Below, in pieces: positions 55,379-64,000 of a stretch of 64,000 nt of DNA. The notes under the pieces are model-generated. The model ran no database searches and had not been told where the DNA came from. It saw only the letters and a program-made list of their open reading frames with translations. The stretch lies in NCBI RefSeq assembly GCF_000966195.1, contig NZ_LAHL01000012.1, forward strand, positions 124,001 through 188,000. The letters are read 5' to 3'. Each line of letters opens with the position of its first letter. Positions within the stretch are counted from its first letter, which is position 1. This DNA comes from Domibacillus robiginosus. Its GTDB lineage: Bacteria > Bacillota > Bacilli > Bacillales > Domibacillaceae. The position numbers and the translations under genes are program-made.

Positions 55379-56320
55379 TTAGTCTCCAAATACTGCACCG
55401 ACTTCAAGAGATGAACCTGAGCCGCGTAAATAATCGCGTGCGCTCATCCGCTTTTTCCCTGCCGGCTGCAATTCTGTTATTTTAAGGGCTGTTTCTGAAC
55501 CGGTCGCGATCACGATCCCGTCCTCTTCAATAGCGAGGACCATCCCTTTGGCGCCGCCTTTGTTTGTTACTTTTTCACTTTTCCACACCTTCACAACTGC
55601 CCCGTCAAGTATTGTATAAGCAACCGGCCATGGACAAAGCCCTCTCACCTGGTTGTACAGCTCTTCTCCCGGACGGCTCCAGTCCATTTTTTCATCCTGC
55701 CGGCGAATATTAGGTGCAAATGTTGCTTTTGCCTCATCCTGAGGTGTTCGTGAAGAGGTTCCATCAATAATAGTTGGGATGGTCTTAGACAGCAATTCCG
55801 CCCCGACTATACTTAATTTATCATGCAGGATGCCTGTGTTGTCCTCTTCCTCAATCGTAACAGCCGCTTGAGAAATAATATCTCCCGCATCGAGTTTTTC
55901 AGCCATATACATAATGGTAATGCCTGTTTCTTTTTTTCCCTGCAGGATGGAATAATGAATCGGCGCACCGCCTCTCAGCTCCGGCAAAAGAGACGCATGT
56001 ACATTGATGCAGCCATGCTTTGGCGCTTCAAGCAGTACATTTGGCAAAAGCTGTCCATATGCTGCTGTTACAACTAAATCCGGCTTTAAGCGAATGATTT
56101 CCTCAAGCTCGGCTGATTTTGACAGCTTTTCAGGCTGTAAAACCGTCAGCCCACTCTTTAATGCCGCTTTTTTAACCGGCGGCGGGGTTAAGACCTTTTT
56201 TCGGCCTACAGGACGATCGGGCTGTGTGACCACAGCAAGAACTTCGTAGCCGTCTTCTAAGATTTTCTCCAGTACCGGTACAGAAAAATCAGGCGTTCCC
56301 ATAAAAACAATTGTGGTCAC
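55379..56320 (-). CDS. fmt: Methionyl-tRNA formyltransferase Fmt
   Basis: A 313-residue enzyme that formylates the initiator Met-tRNA. The N-terminus VFMGTPDFSVPVLEKIL and the folate-site INVHASLLPELRGGAPIHYS with ETGITIMYMAEKLDAGD (about residues 105-155) are conserved. The C-terminal OB-like domain binds tRNA. It overlaps def by 4 bp; def removes the formyl group that fmt adds. Confidence 0.97.
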   Translation of the reverse strand: MTTIVFMGTPDFSVPVLEKILEDGYEVLAVVTQPDRPVGRKKVLTPPPVKKAALKSGLTVLQPEKLSKSAELEEIIRLKPDLVVTAAYGQLLPNVLLEAPKHGCINVHASLLPELRGGAPIHYSILQGKKETGITIMYMAEKLDAGDIISQAAVTIEEEDNTGILHDKLSIVGAELLSKTIPTIIDGTSSRTPQDEAKATFAPNIRRQDEKMDWSRPGEELYNQVRGLCPWPVAYTILDGAVVKVWKSEKVTNKGGAKGMVLAIEEDGIVIATGSETALKITELQPAGKKRMSARDYLRGSGSSLEVGAVFGD

Positions 56321-56802
56321 TCTTCATCTGCTCCTTTCAATTCCTCAGCCGGAATGTATTTTTCTACTTTCGATGTAAACAACACGCCGTCTAAATGATC
56401 CATTTCATGTAAAATAGCCCGCGCTAAAAATCCTTCTGCTTCAAACGTGTAAAATTGGCCTTTCACGTTTTGCGCTTTTATTTTAATCCGATTCGGACGC
56501 GTCACTTCTCCGTATAACTCTGGAAAGCTTAAACATCCCTCAATGTCTGTCTGGCTGCCTTCTGCAGACACCAGCTCAGGATTAATCAAAACGATTAAAC
56601 CATGTTCGTCTTCAATATCTACAACGGCAAGACGCATATCTTTCCCGATTTGCGGGGCTGCAAGACCTACACCGTCTGCATGAATCATCGTTTCCTGCAT
56701 ATCGCGTACAAGACGCTTTAATTTACTGTCAAACTGCTTGACCGGCTGGCATTTCGTTTCTAAAATGTCGGCTGGATGTTTAACAATGGATAATATCGTC
56801 AT
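56317..56802 (-). CDS. def: Peptide deformylase Def
   Basis: A 161-residue metalloenzyme that removes the N-formyl group from new proteins. The three family motifs are GVGLAAPQIG (about residue 43), EGCLSFPE (Cys ligand) and HEMDHLDG (two His ligands and catalytic Glu). Length matches the short B. subtilis DefA type. It follows priA by 14 bases and overlaps fmt. Confidence 0.97.
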   Translation of the reverse strand: MTILSIVKHPADILETKCQPVKQFDSKLKRLVRDMQETMIHADGVGLAAPQIGKDMRLAVVDIEDEHGLIVLINPELVSAEGSQTDIEGCLSFPELYGEVTRPNRIKIKAQNVKGQFYTFEAEGFLARAILHEMDHLDGVLFTSKVEKYIPAEELKGADEE

Positions 56803-56816
56803 TATGTTCCTTCTTT

Positions 56817-59213
56817 CTACATCAGTACATACGGATGGATATCAACAGACACCATAAGCCCGTTTGATTTCCCTTGTTTTGCATAATGCTCAAGCACCTG
56901 TTTCAACACAGTGCCAAGCTTTGGTTCACGTTTGTATTTTATCAAACATTGCCACCGATATCTATTGTTGATCCGCGAGATTGGTGAAGCAACAGGGCCG
57001 AGCATAACAGCTGCCGGAGACAATTCCGGCTTGATATTGGCGACAATTTTATTTGCCTCGCCCGATGCCGTGATGGCTTCTTCGTGACTGACAGTTATGA
57101 GCGCCAGAAAATAAAATGGTGGATAGCCGCCTGCTTTTCTTACTTGCATCTCCTGTTCATAAAAAGCTTCATAATGCTGGTCGGCAGCAAGCTGGATGCT
57201 GTAATGCTCCGGTGTATACGTTTGAATGACCACTTCACCCGGCAGCGTATGCCGCCCGGCACGCCCGCTTACCTGTGTGAGAAGCTGAAACGTTTTTTCG
57301 GCAGCGCGAAAATCCGGCAAATGCAGCATCGTGTCAGCACTCAAAACACCTACCAGTGTGATATCCGGGAAATCAAGCCCTTTGGCAATCATTTGCGTAC
57401 CAAGCAATATGTCTGCTTCTTTGTCAGCAAATCGCTTCAACAGCCGCTCATGGGCTCCTTTTGTGCCGGTTGTATCAACATCCATTCTAATAATCCGGAC
57501 TTCGGGCAGCAGCTTTAAAAGTTCTTCTTCTACCTTTTGTGTACCCGTGCCGAAATGGCGAATATGCTCACTTCCACATTCCGGACATACGTTAGGCGAC
57601 AATTCTTCATGGCCGCAATAGTGGCACTTTAACTGGTGCCGATGCCGATGATACGTCATCGATACATCACAATTCGGGCATTCCGGGACAAATCCGCAGT
57701 CCCGGCACATAATAAAAGAAGAATATCCACGCTTATTTAAAAACAGGACAGTTTGTTCTCCCTTTTGAAGACGGTCTTTTATTTTTTCAAATAAGTTTCT
57801 AGAAAACATCGACCGGTTTCCTTCCCGCAGCTCTTCACGCATATCAACAATATCGACGGAAGGCAGCGGGCGGTCATTGACACGCTCGGACAGTGTCAAC
57901 AGCTTGTAGACTCCTTTTTTTGCCCGGGCAAAGGATTCCAAAGAAGGAGTTGCGCTTCCTAAAATAACTGGACATTGATAGTAACTAGAGCGCCAAATAG
58001 CCACATCACGCGCATGGTAGCGAGGATTTTCCTCCTGCTTGTAGCTTGTTTCATGCTCTTCATCGATGATGATTAGCCCGATGTTTTCAAATGGAGCAAA
58101 AACAGCAGAACGGGCGCCGACGACTACCTTTACTTCCTTTCGGCTAATTTTTCGCCACTCATCGTATTTTTCGCCGGTGGACAGCCCGCTGTGAAGTACG
58201 GCCACATCATCACCAAACCGCTGCTTAAATCGGTCCGTCATTTGCGGCGTCAGCGAAATTTCTGGAACCAGCACAATCGCTTCCTGCCCTTTTTTGATTA
58301 CTTCGCTAATAGACTGTAAATAAATTTCTGTTTTCCCGCTTCCTGTGACACCATGCAGTAAAAAGGTTTCTGACTGGTCTTCTTTTATTTTTGCAAGGAT
58401 AGGCTCAATTACCGCTTTTTGTGTTTGAGTCAGCTCAAGCGGCTGGTCCAGCTCGAATGTTCGACCAGCTAAAGGATCACGGTATGTTTCTTCCTGCTTC
58501 TCCAAAAGCAGGCTTTTTTCGATCAGTGCTTTTGCCACAGCTGATGAAATACCTGTTTCCTTTAACGGCACCCAATTTCCTGCTATTCCTTGAAAAAATT
58601 GAAGAGCTTCCTTTTGCTTTACAGCGTTTTTCGGCATGGAATGGATGGTTTGGGCGAGTTCCTCTTCAGACAGCGGACATTGAACCATGCGAATTGTCTT
58701 TTTTTGTCCTTTACTTTTCACGGAATAGACCACATCGAGCGAGCCTTTTTTCACTTCTCTACGTACTTCGGCAAGGGCGCCCGTCTCCGCTGCCTCTTCC
58801 CACGTTATTTCTTCCCGGCTCCCAAAAAGAGCCTGTGCTTCCTGGCTCAGTGTGTGATCACCGGTTATGCGAATGTGTTTTGAATATTTTGCTTTCATCG
58901 CAGCTGGAAGCATCGCCTGCAGTGCTGAAATTTTAAAACATAGTGATTCAGCCGTCAGCCAGTCGGCCAGCGACAACAATTCTTTGTTTAAAACCGGGGC
59001 AATATCCATCGGCTCTACAATTGGCTTTAATTTGCGGCTTTCCGCTTCTTCTCTCGTTTCGAGCACAAATCCCTGTACGTGGCGCGGGCCAAATGGAACA
59101 ATAACCCGCATACCCGGTTGAATCATATCTTCCCATCTAGAAGGAATCTCGTAATCAAATGGACGATCCGTCTGCCGGACAGCTACGTCCACCACAACAG
59201 AAGCAATATTCAT
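56817..59213 (-). CDS. priA: Primosomal helicase PriA
   Basis: A 798-residue helicase that restarts replication at forks and D-loops. The N-terminal DNA-binding domain spans about residues 1-200. Helicase motifs: LLHGVTGSGKTEIYLQ (I), IIDEEHETSYKQ (II), GSATPSLESF (III) and VSGRAGR (VI). The zinc-binding insert has the Cys pairs CRDCGFVPECPNC, CHYCG and CPECG (about residues 520-560). It overlaps coaBC by 4 bp. Confidence 0.97.
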   Translation of the reverse strand: MNIASVVVDVAVRQTDRPFDYEIPSRWEDMIQPGMRVIVPFGPRHVQGFVLETREEAESRKLKPIVEPMDIAPVLNKELLSLADWLTAESLCFKISALQAMLPAAMKAKYSKHIRITGDHTLSQEAQALFGSREEITWEEAAETGALAEVRREVKKGSLDVVYSVKSKGQKKTIRMVQCPLSEEELAQTIHSMPKNAVKQKEALQFFQGIAGNWVPLKETGISSAVAKALIEKSLLLEKQEETYRDPLAGRTFELDQPLELTQTQKAVIEPILAKIKEDQSETFLLHGVTGSGKTEIYLQSISEVIKKGQEAIVLVPEISLTPQMTDRFKQRFGDDVAVLHSGLSTGEKYDEWRKISRKEVKVVVGARSAVFAPFENIGLIIIDEEHETSYKQEENPRYHARDVAIWRSSYYQCPVILGSATPSLESFARAKKGVYKLLTLSERVNDRPLPSVDIVDMREELREGNRSMFSRNLFEKIKDRLQKGEQTVLFLNKRGYSSFIMCRDCGFVPECPNCDVSMTYHRHRHQLKCHYCGHEELSPNVCPECGSEHIRHFGTGTQKVEEELLKLLPEVRIIRMDVDTTGTKGAHERLLKRFADKEADILLGTQMIAKGLDFPDITLVGVLSADTMLHLPDFRAAEKTFQLLTQVSGRAGRHTLPGEVVIQTYTPEHYSIQLAADQHYEAFYEQEMQVRKAGGYPPFYFLALITVSHEEAITASGEANKIVANIKPELSPAAVMLGPVASPISRINNRYRWQCLIKYKREPKLGTVLKQVLEHYAKQGKSNGLMVSVDIHPYVLM

Positions 59214-60418
59214 TTTTCCTCACCCATTCGCTCTGCTGCTTCATGCAGAATGCGGAAGGCTGCTTCTTTTTTGGTCATTTTTTCAAAATCCTGATGCGTG
59301 CCGTCACGGTGAAAAATCGAAATAATATTTGTATCGCCACCAAAACCGGCTCCCTCTTGCTTTACGTTGTTTGCGACAATCATATCTGCATTTTTAGATT
59401 CGAGCTTTCTTTTTGCATAAGCTTCCACATCATTCGTTTCAGCAGCAAAACCAATTAAAAACTGGTGTTCTTTTTGTTCACCTAACGTTTTTAAAATATC
59501 CTTCGTCCGCTCAAGCTCAATTGTAAGCGCCCCGTCCTGCTTTTTCATTTTATTGTCGAAAACAAAAGACGGGCGGTAGTCCGCGACTGCAGCTGTTTTT
59601 ACCACAATGTCTGCTTCATGATAAACGTGCATCACTTCTTGAAACATTTCTTCTGCGCTTTCTATCTGGCGAACTGTTACACCGGCAGGCGGCTTGATCG
59701 TTACTGGGCCTGAAATTAACGTAACGTCTGCGCCAAGTTCGCGGGCCGCCTCCGCCACCGCATATCCCATTTTCCCTGTTGATTTATTAGTGAAAAAACG
59801 CACCGGATCAATGGCTTCACGTGTTGGCCCTGCTGTTACAACAACTCGTTTTCCTTGAAGAACAACGGTTTGTTTTCCTTCAGCGAAAAATTGAGCAGCG
59901 AGTTCTGCAATCTTTTCAGGCCCCTCCATTCGCCCTTTCCCTGTATATCCGCAGGCAAGGTACCCTTCGCCCGGTTCAATAAAACGGCAGCCGAACGACC
60001 GCAATGTTTCCATATTTTTTTGTACGGCGGGATGGGCATACATATTTACATTCATGGCTGGTGCGATCCATCTCGGCGCTGTACCGGCTAGAAGAACGGT
60101 TGATACCATATCGTCTGCCATACCATGTGCCATTTTTGCAATGATATTGGCAGTTGCCGGTGCCACAATCACCAAATCTGCCCAGTCCGCAATATCAATA
60201 TGAGCAATTTTCGCGGGGTCTTTTTCATCGAATGTATCGGTATACACCGGTTCACCAGACAAAGCTTGAAAAGTAACAGGGGCCATAAATTTTTGCGCAG
60301 ATTCGGTCATCACAACTTTCACATGAGCGCCCGCCTGTTTCAGCTTGCTTGTCAGCGCCGCCGCTTTGTAAACAGCTATACCGCCGCTGACACAAAGCAA
60401 AATGTTTTTTCCGTTCAT
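59210..60418 (-). CDS. coaBC: Bifunctional phosphopantothenoylcysteine decarboxylase/synthetase CoaBC
   Basis: A 402-residue enzyme for two steps of coenzyme A synthesis. The N-terminal flavin-binding CoaC half has LLCVSGGIAVYKAAAL, APATANIIAKMAHGMADDM and the active-site PAMNVNMY, plus the Cys loop YLACGYTGKGRM. The C-terminal CoaB half (about residues 185-400) has VVVTAGPTREAIDPVRFFTN and the Lys segment KMKKQDG. The longest frame adds 16 residues; GGAGG lies eight bases before the ATG at 60418. A terminator separates it from rpoZ. Confidence 0.96.
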   Translation of the reverse strand: MNGKNILLCVSGGIAVYKAAALTSKLKQAGAHVKVVMTESAQKFMAPVTFQALSGEPVYTDTFDEKDPAKIAHIDIADWADLVIVAPATANIIAKMAHGMADDMVSTVLLAGTAPRWIAPAMNVNMYAHPAVQKNMETLRSFGCRFIEPGEGYLACGYTGKGRMEGPEKIAELAAQFFAEGKQTVVLQGKRVVVTAGPTREAIDPVRFFTNKSTGKMGYAVAEAARELGADVTLISGPVTIKPPAGVTVRQIESAEEMFQEVMHVYHEADIVVKTAAVADYRPSFVFDNKMKKQDGALTIELERTKDILKTLGEQKEHQFLIGFAAETNDVEAYAKRKLESKNADMIVANNVKQEGAGFGGDTNIISIFHRDGTHQDFEKMTKKEAAFRILHEAAERMGEEK

Positions 60419-60465
60419 TCTCTTTTCCTCCGTTCCAGTCGACTCTTTATGCCAATATGATAGCA

Positions 60466-60501
60466 TACAAAAAGAAAAGGCCGGTATTCGCCGCCCTTTT
60501 C
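60466..60501 (-). terminator. Terminator between rpoZ and coaBC
   Basis: Minus-strand stem GAAAAGG-CGG / CCG-CCTTTTC with one internal mismatch and a 6-base loop, followed by TTTTTGT. It would end the remA-gmk-rpoZ transcript at least partly. Confidence 0.75.
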
Positions 60502-60513
60502 CGTTTTACTTAT

Positions 60514-60740
60514 TTACACTTCATCTGAATACGTTTTGTTTGCATCTTTCTTTTTCATCACAAGCTCATCCGCATAAATTTCTTCAAGTGCTTTTCCAAC
60601 GAATTTGTGTGATTGATACGCTCCAAGCGCACCTTTCCCTTTGTTTTCCTGCATTGTACGAGCGCGTTTTGCAGCTACGCTGACCAGCGAATATTTAGAA
60701 TCAATTTTTGTCAGTAAGTTATCAATAGATGGATATAGCA

Positions 60741-60741
<1 letters not shown>
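60514..60741 (-). CDS. rpoZ: RNA polymerase omega subunit RpoZ
   Basis: A 75-residue subunit that helps fold and hold the beta-prime subunit. N-terminus [20 protein letters not shown], then [10 protein letters not shown] (the conserved Arg-Ala-Arg helix), then [16 protein letters not shown]. The length is typical of Bacillus omega. It overlaps the gmk stop by one base. Confidence 0.96.
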
Positions 60742-61630
<889 letters not shown>

Positions 61631-61687
61631 CAATCTTGATCCCCTTTGCCACGTTTCGTCCAATTTTTGCACACTTGAATTATTATA

Positions 61688-61936
61688 TCACATGTGCCGC
61701 TTTTCCTGCTCGATAAATGCAAGAACGTCTTCTTTTTCTTCAAGAGGCTTTGTAAACCTAAGTTCCATTTTCATTTTTTCCGTTTCCAGTAAAAAATTTT
61801 CCTGCTTTAGCTTTTCCAGCTGCACTTGTTCCTTAATCATTTTGTATTGCATTTTAGATTGGCTTCTTTTATGAGAAGTGAGAATGGCAACCAAAGGAAT
61901 CGAAAAAATCATAACCACCGAAACCAATTCTGTCAT
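61688..61936 (-). CDS. Small putative membrane protein with coiled coil
   Basis: An 82-residue protein not recognised by me. Residues 4-20 (LVSVVMIFSIPLVAILT) form one transmembrane helix. A charged helix with heptad spacing (KMIKEQVQLEKLKQENFLLE) follows, and the C-terminus is acidic-basic mixed. The layout resembles phage-shock PspB but without clear sequence identity. GAGG lies six bases before the ATG. It is upstream of remA, 57 bases away, where B. subtilis has yloC and yloB; neither is here. Confidence 0.72.
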   Translation of the reverse strand: MTELVSVVMIFSIPLVAILTSHKRSQSKMQYKMIKEQVQLEKLKQENFLLETEKMKMELRFTKPLEEKEDVLAFIEQEKRHM

Positions 61937-62015
61937 AATACGCCTCTTTTCTGTATAAGTTTGTCAAAATAAGTATACAGCAGTTTGCACCGTTGCAAAA
62001 GAAATGTCCTCAAAT

Positions 62016-62044
62016 TTACGAACGGCCGCATACCATGGTAAGAT
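62016..62044 (+). promoter_or_regulatory. rqcH: Weak candidate promoter of rqcH
   Basis: Plus-strand TTACGA (62016-62021), 17-base spacer, TAAGAT (62039-62044), 36 bases before the ATG. Both hexamers are poor matches; position and spacing are the main support. Confidence 0.35.
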
Positions 62045-62080
62045 GGATAAATATGTTCGTTCAAAAAGGGAGTATGAATC

Positions 62081-63784
62081 ATGGCATTCGATGGAATATT
62101 TACAAAAGCAATGGTAGAAGAATTAAAGGAAGCCCTCACAGGCGGACGGGTGAACAAAATTCACCAGCCATTTAAAAATGAAACGATTATGATCATTCGG
62201 GCACGCGGTAAAAATAACCGCCTGCTTTTATCAGCTCACCCGTCTTATGCACGGGTACAGCTGACGGAAACGGTTCAAGAAAATCCATCTGAGCCGCCGC
62301 TTTTTTGCGTGATGCTGCGCAAGCATTTAGACGGTGCGATTTTAGAAGATATACGACAGTTTGGGCTTGACCGAACAATTTGTTTTGAGTTTAAGGGAAA
62401 AAATGAAATTGGGGATATTTCTTATAAGCAATTGTACGTAGAAATTATGGGTCGCCACAGTAATATTCTTCTTGTTGATAAAGAAAAAGGAACCATCATC
62501 GACAGCATTAAGCATGTCCCATCCTCTATGAACAGCTACCGGACCATTCTGCCTGGAGCAGCATACGTAGAACCGCCTGCGCAGCACAAGCAAAATCCGC
62601 TGACTGCTGATAAGGAAACAATTCAGCGTGCTGTAGATTTTAATGCAGGGAAAATTGCCAAGCAGCTCGTTTCAGCGTTTGAAGGCTTTTCCCCGCTAGT
62701 CAGCAATGAAATTGTCGCTCACGCGGGTCTTGCTAACCGGGAAACGGTTCCGGCTGCGTTTTTGCACGTATTAGAACCTATTAAAAATGAGTCTTATTCT
62801 CCTGTGATGATTGAAAGCGGGGAAAAAACGTTTTTTTACATGATCGATCTGCCTCATTTACAAGGAGAGCGCGTATTTTTTGATACAGCTTCTTCTCTTT
62901 TAGACCGTTACTATTTTGGCAAGGCGGAGCGCGACCGTGTACGCCAGCAGGCAAACGACCTCGAGCGTTTGATCGGCAATGAGCTGCAGAAAAACCGCAC
63001 TAAAATTGGGAAGCTGGAACGTACTCTTCAAGAAGCGGAAAATGCTGGTGAGTATCAGCGTATGGGTGAACTGCTGACAGCCAATTTATATGCAGTCAAA
63101 AAAGGAATGAAAGCCGTTGATGTGGTGAACTATTATGATGAAAATGGCTCAACAGTAACCATTGAACTGGACCCTCAAAAAAGTCCGGCTGACAATGCGC
63201 AAAAGTACTTCTCGCGTTATCAAAAAGCAAAACATGCGGTGGTAGCGGTGCAGGAACAGATCGAAAAAACAAATGAGGAGATTCAATATTTTGAAGCGCT
63301 CCTTCAGCAGCTTGAATCGGCTTCACCACGGGATATTGAAGAAATTCGCGAAGAGCTTGCTGAAGAAGGCTACTTAAAAGCGCGGCACATCAAAAAGAAA
63401 AAGAAAGTGGACAAGCCGGTTATTGAAGAATATATGGCTACAGACGGAACGCTTATTTATGCTGGTAAAAACAACCGGCAAAATGATTATTTAACGAATA
63501 AAGCAGCGCGTCGAGATGATATTTGGCTGCATACAAAAGACATTCCGGGATCGCATATTGTAATCCGTTCAGACGATCCGTCAGAGGAAACGATTTTAGA
63601 AGCTGCCATGATTGCTGCCTACTACAGCAAAGCAAAAGACTCTTCTTCTGTTCCAGTTGACTACACAAAAGTCCGTCATGTGAAAAAGCCATCCGGGGCC
63701 AAGCCTGGATTTGTGATCTACGATAACCAGCACACAGTGTATGTTACTCCGGATGAAGGTAAAGTCATGAAGATGAGAAAGTGA
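62081..63784 (+). CDS. rqcH: Ribosome-associated quality control protein RqcH
   Basis: A 567-residue NEMF-family protein (YloA; also annotated fibronectin-binding protein FbpA) that binds stalled 50S subunits and adds C-terminal Ala tails. The NFACT-N domain covers about residues 1-170, with the essential D97-R98 pair in FGLDRTICFEF. Helix-hairpin-helix and coiled-coil domains follow (about 180-430). The NFACT-R domain (about 440-560) has DIWLHTKDIPGSHIVIR and a final VYVTPDEGKVMKMRK. GGGAG lies eight bases before the ATG. It is divergent from the remA cluster. Confidence 0.96.
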   Translation: MAFDGIFTKAMVEELKEALTGGRVNKIHQPFKNETIMIIRARGKNNRLLLSAHPSYARVQLTETVQENPSEPPLFCVMLRKHLDGAILEDIRQFGLDRTICFEFKGKNEIGDISYKQLYVEIMGRHSNILLVDKEKGTIIDSIKHVPSSMNSYRTILPGAAYVEPPAQHKQNPLTADKETIQRAVDFNAGKIAKQLVSAFEGFSPLVSNEIVAHAGLANRETVPAAFLHVLEPIKNESYSPVMIESGEKTFFYMIDLPHLQGERVFFDTASSLLDRYYFGKAERDRVRQQANDLERLIGNELQKNRTKIGKLERTLQEAENAGEYQRMGELLTANLYAVKKGMKAVDVVNYYDENGSTVTIELDPQKSPADNAQKYFSRYQKAKHAVVAVQEQIEKTNEEIQYFEALLQQLESASPRDIEEIREELAEEGYLKARHIKKKKKVDKPVIEEYMATDGTLIYAGKNNRQNDYLTNKAARRDDIWLHTKDIPGSHIVIRSDDPSEETILEAAMIAAYYSKAKDSSSVPVDYTKVRHVKKPSGAKPGFVIYDNQHTVYVTPDEGKVMKMRK

Positions 63785-63807
63785 GCGGTCCCGCTCACTT
63801 TCTTTTT
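63775..63807 (+). terminator. Terminator after rqcH
   Basis: Perfect 10-bp arms AAAGTGAGCG / CGCTCACTTT with a 4-base loop, then TCTTTTTA. The rqcH stop TGA is in the first arm. It also faces the end of the convergent GNAT remnant. Confidence 0.9.
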
Positions 63808-64000
63808 ATGTGTCGATCCAAAATCGTTTGACGACAGTTCTATCTTCCTCTATGAAGTCCCGATCGGCGATACCTCTATTTTTTACAATGGTTTTGAAAA
63901 GAACCGATATTGTCTTCATCACAAACAACCAGGACCCGCTTGATCCCAAGCTCTCTTGCTTTTTGAAATGACAGTGCGAGCAAGGAAGTCGCATAGCCCT
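63806..64000 (-). pseudogene. Frameshifted GNAT acetyltransferase, C-terminal end (runs off the window)
   Basis: Reading minus from the right edge, one frame gives GYATSLLALSFQKAREL then GIKRVLVVCDEDNIGS, a typical GNAT acetyl-CoA-binding helix and beta strand. That frame then ends at a TAG. A different frame continues with the matching C-terminus: FKTIVKNRGIADRDFIEED, then RTVVKRFWIDT and TAA at 63806. The two halves join exactly if one base is removed from the TTTT run (63897-63900). This is either a real frameshift or a sequencing error in a homopolymer. The N-terminal part is outside the window. Confidence 0.78.

Noticed and set aside
61955-61975. TTGACA on the minus strand before the small membrane protein gene
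   Set aside because: It is too close to the start codon for a -10 and leader to fit.
61933-62157. A 74-codon minus-strand frame over the 5' end of rqcH
   Set aside because: It is antisense to the well-conserved rqcH start and lacks a ribosome site; it is a shadow frame.

Overview
The window comes from a spore-forming, motile, low-to-moderate-GC Firmicute of the family Bacillaceae. Gene content, gene order and protein sequences closely follow the Bacillus subtilis region running from the start of the fla/che operon to rqcH (yloA). The genus cannot be fixed from the sequence alone. Nearly all genes lie on the minus strand, so transcription runs from high to low coordinates. The plus-strand genes are rpmB (L28) and rqcH.

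Layout, right to left in transcription order. (1) 63.8-64.0 kb: the C-terminal end of a GNAT acetyltransferase with an apparent +1 frameshift, convergent with rqcH (ribosome-associated quality control). (2) 61.9-47.97 kb: a small membrane protein gene, then remA-gmk-rpoZ, a terminator, then coaBC-priA-def-fmt-rsmB-rlmN-prpC-prkC-rsgA-rpe-thiN and the 27-codon sporulation gene spoVM. This cluster covers nucleotide, CoA, replication-restart, translation and Ser/Thr-phosphosignalling housekeeping. (3) 47.7 kb: rpmB on the plus strand, convergent with spoVM. (4) 47.5-39.7 kb: yloU-fakA-recG, then the FapR-controlled lipid cluster fapR-plsX-fabD-fabG-acpP, with a FapR-box-like palindrome in front of fapR. 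(5) 39.5-34.1 kb: rnc-smc-ftsY. (6) 34.1-33.6 kb: a gene-free stretch with GC-rich palindromes that resemble a dispersed Bacillaceae repeat. (7) 33.6-24.97 kb: ylxM-ffh (SRP), rpsP, ylqD-rimM-trmD-rplS, lepB, rbgA, rnhB, ylqG-ylqH. (8) 24.8-14.3 kb: sucCD, dprA, topA, trmFO-xerC-hslV-hslU-codY. (9) 14.06 kb to the left edge: the first half of the fla/che operon, flgB-flgC-fliE-fliF-fliG-fliH-fliI-fliJ-ylxF-fliK-flgD-(flagellar operon protein)-flgE-swrD-fliL-fliM-fliY-cheY-fliO, with fliO cut by the window edge.

This is a conserved core region. I see no phage, CRISPR array, insertion sequence or defence island, and nothing that amounts to a new multi-gene system. The unusual material is small and mostly regulatory: a hairpin between the Shine-Dalgarno sequence and start codon of swrD; paired hairpins with a shared loop motif before flgE; absence of khpA from between rpsP and ylqD, with a strong hairpin there instead; a repeat-bearing interval bounded by two copies of one hairpin core between ftsY and ylxM; an HslV that lacks the Ser2 nucleophile known from B. 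subtilis; two cre-like sites around the sucC promoter; and the frameshifted GNAT fragment. Several start codons were moved to GTG or TTG because the nearby Shine-Dalgarno sequence fits only that choice.
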